Positions 9,837-18,822 of a stretch of 64,000 bases of DNA are shown piece by piece (within the stretch, counting starts at the first letter, position 1; each line of letters opens with the position of its first letter). The translations under genes and the position numbers were made by a program. This stretch comes from CAVUWL01 sp963700105. Its GTDB lineage: Bacteria > Actinomycetota > Thermoleophilia > Solirubrobacterales > 70-9. Location of the stretch: assembly GCA_963700105.1 (NCBI GenBank), contig CAVOWL010000001.1:446084-510083 (forward strand), in the 5' to 3' direction. The notes under the pieces are model-generated. The model was not told where the DNA came from, ran no database searches, and worked only from the letters and a program-made list of their open reading frames with translations.

Positions 9837-10775
9837 TCAGTCCTCTTGATTGAGGTTTTCCACCGAGAGCAGCCCGGCCTCTGCCTCCTCCTCCATCTGC
9901 AGGGTGGTGTGCTCGATCTCAAAGCGCTCGGCCAAGAGCACCTCGAGTTCGCGGCGGATCAGATCGCGGTCCTTTCCCGGCGCGGCAACCACATGGGCGG
10001 CAATTGCCCCGAAGCCGGCGCTCAGCGTCCAGACGTGGAGGTCATGGACGGCGCGCACCCCCTCAACGGCACAAAGCGCTGCCCCGAGGGCTTCGACGTC
10101 GATTCCTCGGGGTGCGGCCTCCATTAAGACGTCGACCGGTTCGCTGATCAGCCGCCACGAGGAGGCAAGGATCAAGATGCCGATCGAAGCGCCGACGATT
10201 GGGTCGATCAGCCGCGACCCGCCGGCCAGGACGACGGCACCCGTGAGGAGGACTCCGAATGAGCCCAGAGCATCGGCGGCGCTATGGCGGAGAACGGCCT
10301 CGAGGTTGATATCCCGCCGCTCTCCGCGGGCCAAGACGACGGCCGCGGCCAGGTTTCCGAGCAAACCCAGGCCGCCCAGCGCCATCACCCCAGCGCCGTC
10401 AATTGGGGGCGGATTGCTGAGGCGCCCGAGTGCCGCGATAGTGACGGCCGCTCCGACAGCGGCCAAAAGCAATCCGTTGATCAGCGCCGCGAGCACCTCC
10501 GAGCGCTGGTAGCCGAAGGTGCGACGGGCGCCGCCCGGTCTGGAGGCAAGCCGAGCGGCGGCTAGGGCGAGCCCGATCGCCCCGACATCTGAGAGCAGGT
10601 GCCCAGCGTCAGCGAGCACCGCGAGTGAACCGGTGAGCAAGCCACCGACCGCCTCCACCGCGAGCATCGCGGCGTTGATCGCCAGGGCTACCCAGAGGCG
10701 TCGATTGCTATCACCGCGGCCGGCCCGCAAGGCGCGGGCCCGTGACCCGTAACCAGCGCCGGCATGGTCATGCAC
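9837..10775 (-). CDS. Cation diffusion facilitator family metal efflux protein
   Basis: Proton-coupled exporter of divalent metal (Zn, Co, Cd or similar) across the cytoplasmic membrane. The 312 residues have about six membrane segments. ADAGHLLSDVGAI in TM2 and RHSAADALGSFGVL in TM5 carry the paired His/Asp metal-site residues of the CDF family. A cytoplasmic C-terminal domain (HDLHVWTLSAGFGAIAAHV) is also typical. A short His-containing N-terminus may bind metal. The start is GTG 10775. No metal regulator lies next to it. Confidence 0.93.
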   Translation of the reverse strand: MHDHAGAGYGSRARALRAGRGDSNRRLWVALAINAAMLAVEAVGGLLTGSLAVLADAGHLLSDVGAIGLALAAARLASRPGGARRTFGYQRSEVLAALINGLLLAAVGAAVTIAALGRLSNPPPIDGAGVMALGGLGLLGNLAAAVVLARGERRDINLEAVLRHSAADALGSFGVLLTGAVVLAGGSRLIDPIVGASIGILILASSWRLISEPVDVLMEAAPRGIDVEALGAALCAVEGVRAVHDLHVWTLSAGFGAIAAHVVAAPGKDRDLIRRELEVLLAERFEIEHTTLQMEEEAEAGLLSVENLNQED

Positions 10776-10798
10776 ATCCCGAGCTTAAGCCCCAACAA

Positions 10799-10835
10799 AG
10801 CTGGCTGCTCCGACGGTTCTAGACAGCCGCCAGCT
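10799..10835. terminator. Imperfect hairpin at the end of the acyl-CoA dehydrogenase gene
   Basis: AGCTGGCTG at 10799-10807 pairs with CAGCCGCCAGCT at 10824-10835 with one bulge. On the plus strand it is followed by a run of T. On the minus strand it is followed by a weaker TTTGTT and overlaps the last codons and stop of the dehydrogenase. It could terminate that gene; the U-tract on that side is poor. Confidence 0.4.
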
Positions 10836-12084
10836 GTTTTTTGGGCTGCAGCGCCTCGGCGGCAATTTCGGCCCCAAATTCGAGTCGCTCGCGGTAATCG
10901 CGGGCCTGCATCCGGGAGATGACCATCCGCTGGATCTCCGCCGTGCCCTCAAACAGCTGATAGATCTTTGCATCGCGAAAGAACTTCTCCAGAGGGCACT
11001 CGGTGCTCCAAGCGTATGGGCCAACGAGGTCCATCAGCGTGCTCGTCGCCCACATCGTGACGTCGCCGCCCTTCAACTTTGACATCGAGCCCTGGCCCCC
11101 CTTCATCGGCACCCCGTTGCGACCCATCCAGGCGGCCCGCTGCACAAGCAGGCGAGCGGCCTCGATCTCGGTGGCGACGTCAGCGAGGGTTTGCTGGATG
11201 CGCTGCTTTTGAAGCATCGGCGTGCCGGCCTCTGACTGACCGTCGAGGTACTCCAGGGTCCACTCATAGGCGGCCTGAGCAATGCCGAGCGCGGAGGCGC
11301 CAACCAGCGGCCGGGTGACCTCGAAGGTGGCGAGCGCGTCGGCGGATCGAGATTTCTGACCACTGCGAGCACGCTCCAGCTTGCGCGCCAACTTCTCCTC
11401 GCCGCCAAGCAGGTTCTCGGCCGGGATGCGGCATTCATCGAGCACGACCTCAGCTGTGTGGGAAGCACGGATGCCAAGCTTTGACTCCTTCTTGCCCTGG
11501 CTCAAACCAGGCGTACCTTTGCCGATGACGAAGGAGGCCTGCCCCCGCGTACCCAGCTCGGGGTCCACGGTGGCGACGACCACGTGAACGTCGGCGATGC
11601 CGCCATTGGTGATGAAGACCTTGGTTCCGTTCAGAACCCACTCTTCACCGTCGCGCCGGGCCGTCGTCTTCAGGCTCTTGACGTCAGAGCCTGCCTGGGG
11701 CTCGGTGACCGCGTAGGCCCCGAGTTTGATCTCCTCGCCGCTGCCAAAACAATCGGGGATCCAGCGGCCGATCTGCTCCGGCGTTCCGGAGGCTGCGATT
11801 CCGGCGGCGGCGAGTCCGGAGCCGGCGATGGCCAGGGCGATTCCGGCGCAGCCCCAGTGCATCTCCTCGGCCGAGATCACCGAGAGCTGCCCGTCTGCGT
11901 CACCGGCGAGGCGCTGGATGTGCTCGAGTCCCTGCAATCCCTGCCTGCGCGCCTCCCTCATCGCCTCCCAGGGAATGCTCTCCTCCTGGTCGTGCTTGCG
12001 CGCCGCGGGACGGATCACTTCGCGAGCAAAGGTCCGGCAGCGCTCTTTGAACTCCAACTGCTCCTCGTTCAGTGCGAAATCCAT
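10819..12084 (-). CDS. Acyl-CoA dehydrogenase
   Basis: FAD enzyme that inserts the alpha,beta double bond in an acyl-CoA. The 421 residues contain all three family regions: an N-terminal helical part, the middle beta domain (YAVTEPQAGSDVKSLKTTA, then VFITNGGIADVHVV), and a C-terminal helical part ending in YQLFEGTAEIQRMVISR. The Glu in FEGTAEIQ is the usual catalytic base. AAGGAG lies four bases before ATG 12084. Two copies of an operator-like repeat lie 30 and 62 bases upstream (12114-12161), so a repressor probably controls it. The substrate cannot be told from sequence. Confidence 0.92.
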   Translation of the reverse strand: MDFALNEEQLEFKERCRTFAREVIRPAARKHDQEESIPWEAMREARRQGLQGLEHIQRLAGDADGQLSVISAEEMHWGCAGIALAIAGSGLAAAGIAASGTPEQIGRWIPDCFGSGEEIKLGAYAVTEPQAGSDVKSLKTTARRDGEEWVLNGTKVFITNGGIADVHVVVATVDPELGTRGQASFVIGKGTPGLSQGKKESKLGIRASHTAEVVLDECRIPAENLLGGEEKLARKLERARSGQKSRSADALATFEVTRPLVGASALGIAQAAYEWTLEYLDGQSEAGTPMLQKQRIQQTLADVATEIEAARLLVQRAAWMGRNGVPMKGGQGSMSKLKGGDVTMWATSTLMDLVGPYAWSTECPLEKFFRDAKIYQLFEGTAEIQRMVISRMQARDYRERLEFGAEIAAEALQPKKQLAAV

Positions 12085-12113
12085 GCGACTCCTTATGGCT
12101 TGAGACCGATTGA

Positions 12114-12161
12114 CTGGTCAGTCAACCAGTCCCAATAAAGACTAACTGACCGGCCAGCCAG
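12114..12161. promoter_or_regulatory. Tandem operator-like sites A1 and A2
   Basis: A1 is CTGGTCAGTCAACCAG at 12114-12129 and A2 is CTGACCGGCCAGCCAG at 12146-12161. Each sits inside a longer imperfect palindrome (GACTGG...CCAGTC; AACTG...CAGTT). Start-to-start spacing is 32 bases, about three helical turns. Both fit the pattern CTGRYCRGYCARCCAG shared with 18079-18094 and 20060-20075. They lie between the divergent genes at 12084 and 12186. The form is that of a TetR-family operator. Confidence 0.65.
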
Positions 12162-12185
12162 TTCCCCCGGTGTAGCGTTCCCAAC

Positions 12186-13586
12186 TTGGCCAAAGACCGC
12201 CCGATCAACGCAGGGGTGCCGGCCCAGGACTCAGGCTCCGCGAGCCAGGCGCCAACTCCAAAGCCGACCGAGGATCGGCCCAGCACGGCATCGGCGCAGG
12301 CGCCGAGCGTGGAGCCAACAACGGCCGAGCTGCCCGCGATCACCTCGCCGCCGCCGGGGCGTCGGCGCCGCCCAATCCCGCTCGCACTGAAGGGGATCGC
12401 CGCCCTAGTTGTGATCGCCGCTGCCTTCATCGTCGCGGCAGTGCTCGGCGGCGGCTCCAAGAGCGCCAACCCCGCCCCGGGCGCCGCTGCTCCCGTGGCG
12501 GCTCACTCTCCCACGGCCCCAACCGCCGCCGCCCAGACCGCGGCCCAACTCGGCTATCCAGCGTTTGCCACTAACAACACGACCAGAATCGGCGGTGCCG
12601 ACCCCGCCTCCAATGGCGCTGGAGTCGCCCTCGCAACCTTTCCCTCGACCACCCCGGCTCAGCGCCCCGCCGCGGTCACCCTGGTCGGCGAAAATGACTG
12701 GCAGGACGCGATTGCCGCCTCGGTGCTGATGGCAGCTCCGCTGCGCGCTCCGATTTTGATCTCCACAACGGGGGGAATCCCAGGGCCGACTGCCAACGCG
12801 CTGGGTGCCCTCGATCCGCGCGGCAGCGGCTACACCGGGGGGGCCCAGGCGTTTGCCATCGGCGCGGTAAGCGCGCCCTCGGATCTGAGCCGGATGACCC
12901 GGGTGAAGGCCTCCAACGTCGCCGCAACGGCGGCGGCCATTGGCCGTCTGCGCGAACGCCTGCTCGGGGTCGAACCCGAACATATCGTGATCGCATCCGC
13001 CCAACAGCCCGGCTTTGCGATGCCCGCCGCGGCCTGGTCGGCGCGATCGGGTGATCCGGTTCTGTTTGCCGATAAAAACGCGCTGCCCTCCGCCACAGCG
13101 ACGGCGATCAAACGTCACTCCAGGTTGCCGATCTACGTACTCGGACCGCCGAGCGCCATCTCCGCGGCGGTAATTCGCCAGGTGGCCAAGATCGATAGCC
13201 GGGTGCGCCGCGTAGGCTCCAGAACCCCGGTCGAAAACGCGATCACCTTTGCCCGCTTTTCTGAAGGTAGCTTTGGCTGGAACGTGAACGAACCCGGTCA
13301 CGGTTTCGTGATTACCCGCAGCGACTCGCCCCTTGATGCCGCGGTTGCGGCGCCGCTCTCAGCTTCTGGCACCTGGGGGCCACTGCTGCTCAGCGACAAC
13401 GCCGCTAGGCTGCCGGCGGCGCTGCGCGGGTACCTGCTCGACGTCAAGCCGGGCTACACGACAGACCCAACCCGCGCCTTCTATAACCACGTGTGGATAA
13501 TCGGAGACGAAGGGGCGATCGACGTGAACGAGCAGGCCGAGATAGACAACCTTGCAGCGCTGAGCAAGATCGGTGGAGAACCGTGA
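12186..13586 (+). CDS. Membrane-anchored protein with cell-wall-binding-repeat-2-like domain
   Basis: The 466-residue product has a Pro/Ala-rich cytoplasmic N-terminus, an Arg-rich stop (GRRRRP) and one membrane helix at about residues 65-88, then a large outside domain. That domain reads TRIGGADPASNGAGVAL ... VTLVGENDWQDAIAASVL ... APILIS, the pattern of the CW_binding_2 repeats found in clostridial and actinobacterial wall proteins, followed by similar units (IYVLGPPSAISAAVI). It is probably anchored in the envelope and binds wall polymer. The start used is TTG at 12186 with no clear ribosome site, so it is uncertain and may be leaderless. It is divergent from the acyl-CoA dehydrogenase across operator sites A1 and A2. 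Confidence 0.75.
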   Translation: MAKDRPINAGVPAQDSGSASQAPTPKPTEDRPSTASAQAPSVEPTTAELPAITSPPPGRRRRPIPLALKGIAALVVIAAAFIVAAVLGGGSKSANPAPGAAAPVAAHSPTAPTAAAQTAAQLGYPAFATNNTTRIGGADPASNGAGVALATFPSTTPAQRPAAVTLVGENDWQDAIAASVLMAAPLRAPILISTTGGIPGPTANALGALDPRGSGYTGGAQAFAIGAVSAPSDLSRMTRVKASNVAATAAAIGRLRERLLGVEPEHIVIASAQQPGFAMPAAAWSARSGDPVLFADKNALPSATATAIKRHSRLPIYVLGPPSAISAAVIRQVAKIDSRVRRVGSRTPVENAITFARFSEGSFGWNVNEPGHGFVITRSDSPLDAAVAAPLSASGTWGPLLLSDNAARLPAALRGYLLDVKPGYTTDPTRAFYNHVWIIGDEGAIDVNEQAEIDNLAALSKIGGEP

Positions 13587-13831
13587 GCGAGGCCGAGAGA
13601 CCGGCGCTGCTGGCCGCCGATCACGAGGTCACGGTCGAGGACATACGAGCCCTGGCGGGCGCCTCGACACCCCACTTCGCCCTGCAGGTGCGCAATCGGA
13701 TCCGGCGGCTGATCGGGCCGCTGGCACCGGGGGACCCGGCCCGCCTCGAGGGCGAACGGAAGATCGCTGCCCTGGAGGATCTCGCCGAGCACAGCGGCGA
13801 TCCCCGCGGCACCACGGGAATCGAGCACTGA
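13583..13831 (+). CDS. Small conserved-looking protein of unknown function
   Basis: An 82-residue protein whose GTG start overlaps the previous stop in GTGA, a sign of translational coupling. The sequence is charged and helical (FALQVRNRIRRLIGPL, then RLEGERKIAALEDLAE) and has no membrane segment or metal motif. I do not recognise a family. Its coupling suggests work with the wall-binding protein upstream or the hydrolase remnant downstream. Confidence 0.6.
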   Translation: MSEAERPALLAADHEVTVEDIRALAGASTPHFALQVRNRIRRLIGPLAPGDPARLEGERKIAALEDLAEHSGDPRGTTGIEH

Positions 13832-14479
13832 AGCAGCCGCGACCGGAGTTTGGCGCCTCGCGGGGTCACCGGGGCAGCTGATCAACGTCTACCGGGCCGG
13901 TGAGGCTCTGATCGACGCTGATCGCCGCCGGGATCTGAACCGTATCCGCAGCCAGATCTCAGCCCGCCAGATCTCCCTGCTGGCGCTCACCCACGCCCAT
14001 CCCGACCACCAGGGCTGCGCGAAGGCGCTGCGCTGTGTGAAGAGAGCGATCCCGCTCGCCTGCCACGGCGATGACGTCGACGCGATGCAGGGCCGCCGTC
14101 CGGTGGCGGCGACGGATAACCGGCTCGCCAAGTTCTTCGCAAGGCTTTGGCAGGGCCCTCCTCACCCGGTCCAGCGGATGCTCGCAGACGTCGATGAGGT
14201 GGGTGACTTCAGGGTTTTGCACGCGACCGGGCATTCCCGCGGAGAAGTGATCTATTGCGCGAATCCGATCGCGTTGCGATCTGTGGAGATGTGCTCAGAA
14301 ACCCCTCCTTCTTCGCGCTTCGCAGCGGACTTCGGGAGCCCCCGATGATCTCAGCTGAGAATCGCCGCTCGATCCGCAAACCGGCCGCGCTTGAGCCGAA
14401 AATAAACCTCCCCGGCCACGGCCCCGCGATGGTCGACATCGCCTCCTTCAAGCGTTTTGTCGCGAATCTGGCCGCTTAG
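13830..14479 (+). pseudogene. Metallo-beta-lactamase-fold hydrolase, frameshifted and without a usual start
   Basis: Translation gives GVWRLAGSPGQLINVY, LALTHAHPDHQGCAKAL (the HxHxDH zinc motif) and later LHATGHSRGEV, which is clearly an MBL-fold hydrolase. At about 14252-14258 (GTGATCTATTGCGCG) the reading frame moves by one base: the family continuation RESDRVAICGDVLRN and LPGHGPAMVDIASFKRF is in another frame and ends at 14479. In the first frame no ATG, GTG or TTG lies before GVWRL. It may be a decayed gene, or sequencing indels may have broken an intact one. Confidence 0.75.
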
Positions 14480-14516
14480 AACCAGCGGCGAGCCCGAGTG
14501 GATAGTCTTTCGCTCG

Positions 14517-14720
14517 ATGAGCGAGATCGAGCATGGCTTCAAAGAGGGAGATCCGGTCTGGGTTGAGGATGGCGAAGGCAAGCGACACCCGGGCGTCTTC
14601 GTCGGCGATAACGAAGGCTCGGGATGGTTTGGCGGTGGCCCAAGCGCCTATGTCGCTCATCCCGAAGCCCACCAGGCCGAGGTCGTCTCGATCTATCGAA
14701 TCATCCCCCGCGAGGAGTAG
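14517..14720 (+). CDS. Small hypothetical protein
   Basis: A 67-residue protein starting at ATG 14517 (MSEIEHGFKEGDPVWVEDG). It has an SH3-like or barrel-like feel (GDPVWVEDGEGKRHPGVFVGD ... AEVVSIYRIIP), as in small proteins that fold around a Gly/Val-rich sheet. No catalytic motif is visible. It starts 37 bases after the MBL remnant, and its 3-prime end overlaps the convergent LLM gene by 20 bases. Family unknown to me. Confidence 0.65.
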   Translation: MSEIEHGFKEGDPVWVEDGEGKRHPGVFVGDNEGSGWFGGGPSAYVAHPEAHQAEVVSIYRIIPREE

Positions 14721-15744
14721 CGGCGGGGCCGAAGGCCTCGATGATCCGGGCTTGGTACTCGCCCATCTGCTCGGCCGAGATGAAGTATGTCGGCGGCGTC
14801 AGAAAGAGGCCGTCAGCGTACTTTGATGTCTCGATCACCCTCGCCCGCACCTTCTGCAGCGATCCGGTGGCGCAGTAGGTCTCGACCATCGAATCGCTGA
14901 TCGCCGCCGGAGCGGCGGCGAGGTCGCCGCGGCGAAAGGCATCGCCGGCGGCTACCGCGTTCTCGGCGAAACCGTGCAGCGCCCACAGCGGCATGTAGGT
15001 TTTGACCGTCGCATAGAAGGCGATCGTGCGTCGCGCCATCTCCAGGGCCTGCTCTTCGTCGTCATCGATTGCACAGCAGACGGTCGGCAGGTAGTCAAAA
15101 TCCTTTCGCTCGCGACCGCTTCGCCGCAGCCCCGCTTCAAAGGAATCAACCACCACCTCCTCGATCCAGCGCAACGACTGGATCGGATGACCGATCAGCC
15201 CATCGGCGACATCGCCCGCCATCCGCGCCATCCCAGCCTGCACCGCGGCGGTGTAGATCGGCACCGAATCCCGAGCGGGCGGATGCGGCCTCACCCAGCC
15301 CCTGATCTCGATGTCGTAGTAATCGCCCTTATAGCTAATCGGCTCGCCGGCACCGGCTTGGGCCATGATCAACCGAGTTGCCTCGATCGCCTCGCGCAGG
15401 TGTGGCGCGGGCCTGCCGTACTCGGCGTTGTGCCAGGTTTCGTTGAGACGCCGAACTCCCGCCCCCATACCGAGACGAAAGCGCCCGCCCGACATTTCGT
15501 CGATATCAAGCGCGCTCAGCGCCTGGATGAAGGGGCTGCGGCTGAAGGCCCAGACGATCCCCGTGCCGATCTCGATCGTCTCGGTTCTCGCCGCCAGATA
15601 GGCAGCCTGTGTCACCGCGCTGCGAAACAGCTCAGGCGCCCACACGCACTCGATCCCCGCCGCCTCGGCCGCCAACGCCTCCTGCTCGAGTTCGCCGATC
15701 GAGTTGCCGATCGCGGCAACGCAGATTCGATCGAGGGCCGCCAC
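14701..15744 (-). CDS. LLM-class (probably F420-dependent) oxidoreductase
   Basis: A luciferase-like TIM-barrel oxidoreductase of 347 residues. Typical parts are AAEAAGIECVWAPELFRSAVTQAAYLAARTE split over the first two strands, IEIGTGIVWAFSRSP, and GGRFRLGMGAGVRR, the usual cofactor-site loop. Actinobacterial members of this group mostly use F420; the cofactor here is inferred. The start is GTG 15744. It is the last gene of an operon with two acyl-CoA dehydrogenases (14-base gap), so it probably acts in the same catabolic route. Confidence 0.88.
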   Translation of the reverse strand: MAALDRICVAAIGNSIGELEQEALAAEAAGIECVWAPELFRSAVTQAAYLAARTETIEIGTGIVWAFSRSPFIQALSALDIDEMSGGRFRLGMGAGVRRLNETWHNAEYGRPAPHLREAIEATRLIMAQAGAGEPISYKGDYYDIEIRGWVRPHPPARDSVPIYTAAVQAGMARMAGDVADGLIGHPIQSLRWIEEVVVDSFEAGLRRSGRERKDFDYLPTVCCAIDDDEEQALEMARRTIAFYATVKTYMPLWALHGFAENAVAAGDAFRRGDLAAAPAAISDSMVETYCATGSLQKVRARVIETSKYADGLFLTPPTYFISAEQMGEYQARIIEAFGPAATPRGG

Positions 15745-15758
15745 CGCCCGACCCGACC

Positions 15759-16883
15759 TCAGTCCGGAGCAGGGCCGGCGCCGCCGGAGAGGACGGCCGC
15801 GGCGACCCGCTCACGATGCCACCTGGCATCTCCGAACATTGCCGCATTGGCCCGACCTCGCTTCAGGTAGAAATGGAGATCATGCTCCCAGGTGAAGCCG
15901 ATCCCACCGTGAACCTGAATCGAGGCATCGGGGACCCGCCAGCCGGCGTCGGAGGCATATGCCTTCGCCGTCGAGGCAGCAAGCGCCAATGAGCGCGGCT
16001 CTGCATCCGCGGCCCAAGCTGCCCCGTAGACAGCCGAGCGCGCGTTCTCAGTCTCCAAGAGCATCTGTGCGCAGCGGTGAGAAACCGCCTGATAGGAACC
16101 GATCGGGCGCCCGAACTGCTGGCGGTCCTTGGCGTAGGCGACGGCCATCTCCATCGAACGCTGGGCGACCCCGGTCGACTCAGCGGCGATCGCAATGCAG
16201 ATCCTGAAGAAAACCGGGTAGTAATCCTCGCCCACGGCGGGGAGGGTGTCGGCGGCCGGTACATGGACATCCTCAAGGCGCAACGAGTAAAGCCGCCTGG
16301 TCAGGTCGATCGAAGGCGTTGGCTGGACGCTGAGCCCCTCCGTATCGCGCTCGATCAGGTGGCGCCTCCCGTCGGCGGTGGCGACCAAAAAGAAGTCGGC
16401 GTCGGCGGCATCGGCGACGAGGATCTTCTCGCCGCTGAGGACGTGTCCATCGCGGTCGGCCTCGGCCTGCATCGTGAAGCTGCCCGGGGCGGCCGATGAG
16501 CCGGCGTCCCACAGCGCTGGGGTACCGCGCACTTCTCCGCTCGCCACTCGCCCCAGCCAGCGCTCGCGCTGATCATCGGAGGCACAGAAGGAGAGCAGGA
16601 GCCCAGCGATCGTGTTGGAGAGCAGTGGCGAGGGTGCAAGCGCGTAGCCCATCTCCTCGAAGAGGACCGCGAGCTCAACCACGCCCAACCCCTGTCCGCC
16701 CCACTTCTCAGGCAGGGCCAGGCCAGGCCAGCCCAATCCTGCCATCTCCTCCCAATCGCCGGTCTCAAAACCCAGTTCGCTATCGGCTAGCTCGCGGATC
16801 CGCTCAGATCTATACCGCGCCGCCAGGAACTCGCGGGCCGTCGCCTTGATCGCCTGCTGCTCATCGGTCAGATCGAAGTACAT
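15759..16883 (-). CDS. Acyl-CoA dehydrogenase, likely partner subunit of a two-gene enzyme
   Basis: The start is set at ATG 16883 (MYFDLTDEQQAIKATAREFL) rather than the longer open frame, because it lies one base after the stop of the preceding gene and gives 374 residues. The N-terminal helical domain and VHGGIGFTWEHDLHFYLKR near the C-terminus are typical. There is no EGT-type catalytic loop at the usual place. Pairs of adjacent, unlike FadE genes form alpha2-beta2 enzymes in mycobacterial sterol degradation, and this pair fits that pattern. That assignment is inference. Confidence 0.87.
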   Translation of the reverse strand: MYFDLTDEQQAIKATAREFLAARYRSERIRELADSELGFETGDWEEMAGLGWPGLALPEKWGGQGLGVVELAVLFEEMGYALAPSPLLSNTIAGLLLSFCASDDQRERWLGRVASGEVRGTPALWDAGSSAAPGSFTMQAEADRDGHVLSGEKILVADAADADFFLVATADGRRHLIERDTEGLSVQPTPSIDLTRRLYSLRLEDVHVPAADTLPAVGEDYYPVFFRICIAIAAESTGVAQRSMEMAVAYAKDRQQFGRPIGSYQAVSHRCAQMLLETENARSAVYGAAWAADAEPRSLALAASTAKAYASDAGWRVPDASIQVHGGIGFTWEHDLHFYLKRGRANAAMFGDARWHRERVAAAVLSGGAGPAPD

Positions 16884-16884
16884 C

Positions 16885-18063
16885 TCAGCGCAGCCTCGGC
16901 AGGCCGAGCACCCGCTCGGCGATGATGTTTTTGAGGATGTCGGTCGTGCCACCCTCGATCGAGTTAGCCCGAGAGCGGAGAAAGCCGTACTGCCAGCCGC
17001 CGTTGGCGATCGCCTGCTCGGCGCCGCGCGCCAGCGGCGCGTAGGCGCCCTCGATATCCAATGCGAGCTCGGCGATACCCTGGTTTATGTCGGCCCATTG
17101 CCACTTACCGAGGGATCCCTCGGGGCCTGGAATGCCCGATTGCATCGTCTTGGTCAAGCCGCGATAGGCATTGAGTCGCATCGTCTCCGCCTCGATGTAG
17201 AGCTGGGCGATCCGCTGGCGAAAGTAGGAATCCGCCGCCGCCCGCATCCCGCTCTCAGGGACCTCCTCAGCCAAAGATGCGAGCCGTTTGAGACTGTTCT
17301 GGATCTGCGCAATCGCCCCAAAGGCCAGCCCGGCGCGCTCATTCATGAGCGTCGTGATCGCCACCGCCCAGCCGTTGCCAACCCCACCAACGACATTGGC
17401 ATCGGGAATTCTGGCCTCCTCGATGAAGATCTCGTTGAACTCACCCTCACCGGTGATCTGCACCAGGGGACGCACCTGGACCCCCTCCTGCTCCATGTCC
17501 ATGAGAAAGTAGGTGAGACCCTTGTGCTTGGGCGCATCGGGGTCTGTGCGGGCGACGAGCATGCACCACTTCGCGTACTGGGCGAAGGTCGTCCAAACCT
17601 TTTGTCCGCTCACAACCCAATCCTCACCGTCCTTGACGGCCCGGGTCTTCAGCGAGGCAAGATCTGAGCCGGACTCCGGCTCAGAGAATCCCTGGCACCA
17701 GATCTCCTCGGCGGTGAGGATTGGCTCAAGGTAGCGCTGCTTTTGCGCGTCGGTGCCATGGGCAATTACCACCGGGCCGCCCATCGCCAAGCCGAGTACG
17801 TTGGCCGGGCTGGGAACCTCCTGCCGCGCCGCCTCTCCGACGAAGATCGCCTGCTCAATGAGCGTGGCGCCACGGCCTCCGTACTCCTTTGGCCAGGAGA
17901 TACCGGCCCACCCGGCCGCGTGCAACTTGCTCTGCCACTCGCGCCGAAAGGCCATGATCTGATCGAGGCCCTCCTCGGGCTCGGGACCGGGGTGGTTCTC
18001 CACCAGCCAGCCACGAACCTCGTCGCGAAACTGCGCCTCAGAAGGTGAAAGGGTGAGATCCAT
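16885..18063 (-). CDS. Acyl-CoA dehydrogenase, likely catalytic subunit of a two-gene enzyme
   Basis: A 392-residue FadE-type protein: WCQGFSEPESGSDLASLKTRA and VSGQKVWTTFAQYAKWCML form the FAD/substrate beta domain, and SIEGGTTDILKNIIAERVL is the C-terminal loop with a Glu before GGT. It is the first gene of the operon that continues with the second dehydrogenase (stop and start one base apart) and the LLM oxidoreductase. A single operator-like site lies 16 bases before ATG 18063. The substrate could be a steroid side chain or another branched acyl-CoA; this cannot be decided here. Confidence 0.9.
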   Translation of the reverse strand: MDLTLSPSEAQFRDEVRGWLVENHPGPEPEEGLDQIMAFRREWQSKLHAAGWAGISWPKEYGGRGATLIEQAIFVGEAARQEVPSPANVLGLAMGGPVVIAHGTDAQKQRYLEPILTAEEIWCQGFSEPESGSDLASLKTRAVKDGEDWVVSGQKVWTTFAQYAKWCMLVARTDPDAPKHKGLTYFLMDMEQEGVQVRPLVQITGEGEFNEIFIEEARIPDANVVGGVGNGWAVAITTLMNERAGLAFGAIAQIQNSLKRLASLAEEVPESGMRAAADSYFRQRIAQLYIEAETMRLNAYRGLTKTMQSGIPGPEGSLGKWQWADINQGIAELALDIEGAYAPLARGAEQAIANGGWQYGFLRSRANSIEGGTTDILKNIIAERVLGLPRLR

Positions 18064-18078
18064 CGGGGCGAGAGACTA

Positions 18079-18094
18079 CTGGCTGGCTGGCCAG
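18079..18094. promoter_or_regulatory. Operator-like site B
   Basis: Plus strand CTGGCTGGCTGGCCAG; on the minus strand it reads CTGGCCAGCCAGCCAG and fits the shared pattern CTGRYCRGYCARCCAG at every position. It lies 16 bases before the start of the acyl-CoA dehydrogenase operon. Binding there would cover the ribosome site or the start of the transcript, which suggests repression. Confidence 0.6.
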
Positions 18095-18172
18095 GGGGCC
18101 CTGAGACGACCTCTGCCCCAGCCTCGGCGCTCTAGAGGGTGACACGGAAGGAGTAATAAGAAACGCGATCCC

Positions 18173-18790
18173 ATACCGCCTCCCAACAAGGTCGACGTAG
18201 CGACCATCGGCGCCGACTTCTCCGGTCCTGACATGGCAGCGACCCTGAGGCAGGACTCACGCGAGGACTTCATCGTTTTAGAGCGCGCCCGAAGGTGGGT
18301 GGTACCTGGGAGGCAAACAGCTATCGGGGTTGCCAGTGCGATGTGCTGCCTGGTCTCGGCTCGTTCTCCCTCGCACGAGCCACATCTGGAGTCAAATCTT
18401 TGCGTTACAACCCGAGACCTGGGCCCCCCTTGCGGAGGGGCTCTGCGGCACCGCCTGCGCCAGATTTACCAAACCTCTTCATGTTGTTCGGACCAAACCC
18501 GGCCTGGGGCAAAGTTCGGTCGCTTCATGATCGAGCCACAGCTGAGCTAGGTAATCGATGCCTGCGGGCAACGGATCGCTGCGGTGCCGGCGGGCTGGAC
18601 AGCCGCGCCGATCGCCCGCGAACCTTCCACGAAAAAGCTGCAGCGGGAGACGCGCGGCAGCGTCTGGGTAGATGGTGGCTGCAGCAGTTGGTATCTCGAT
18701 TAAGACGGCCGCAACACATCCCTTTGGCCCGGAACCTTGTGGAGCTTCGGGCGCCAGAGCAGCTTCTCGAAACGGCGGCCAGCCTAGCCC
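18173..18790 (+). pseudogene. Remnant of a flavin-containing (Baeyer-Villiger-type) monooxygenase
   Basis: In three reading frames one can follow the family from its FAD-binding end: KVDVATIGADFSGPDMAATL, DFIVLERARR, then after a frame change VGGTWEANSYRGCQCDVLPG, then FALQPETWAPLAEGLC. This is followed directly by the C-terminal part: LPNLFMLFGPNPAWG, FMIEPQLS-stop-VIDA, TRGSVWVDGGCSSWYLD-stop-DGRNTSLWPG. The whole central part, roughly 300 residues including the NADPH domain, is missing. There are two in-frame stops and at least three frame changes, and the expected start codon reads ATA at 18173. It is therefore a dead gene. A good ribosome site (GGAAGGAG, near 18146) is still present. Confidence 0.85.
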
Positions 18791-18822
18791 AATCGGGTTG
18801 GCGAGACCCGCGGCCCGCGCCC

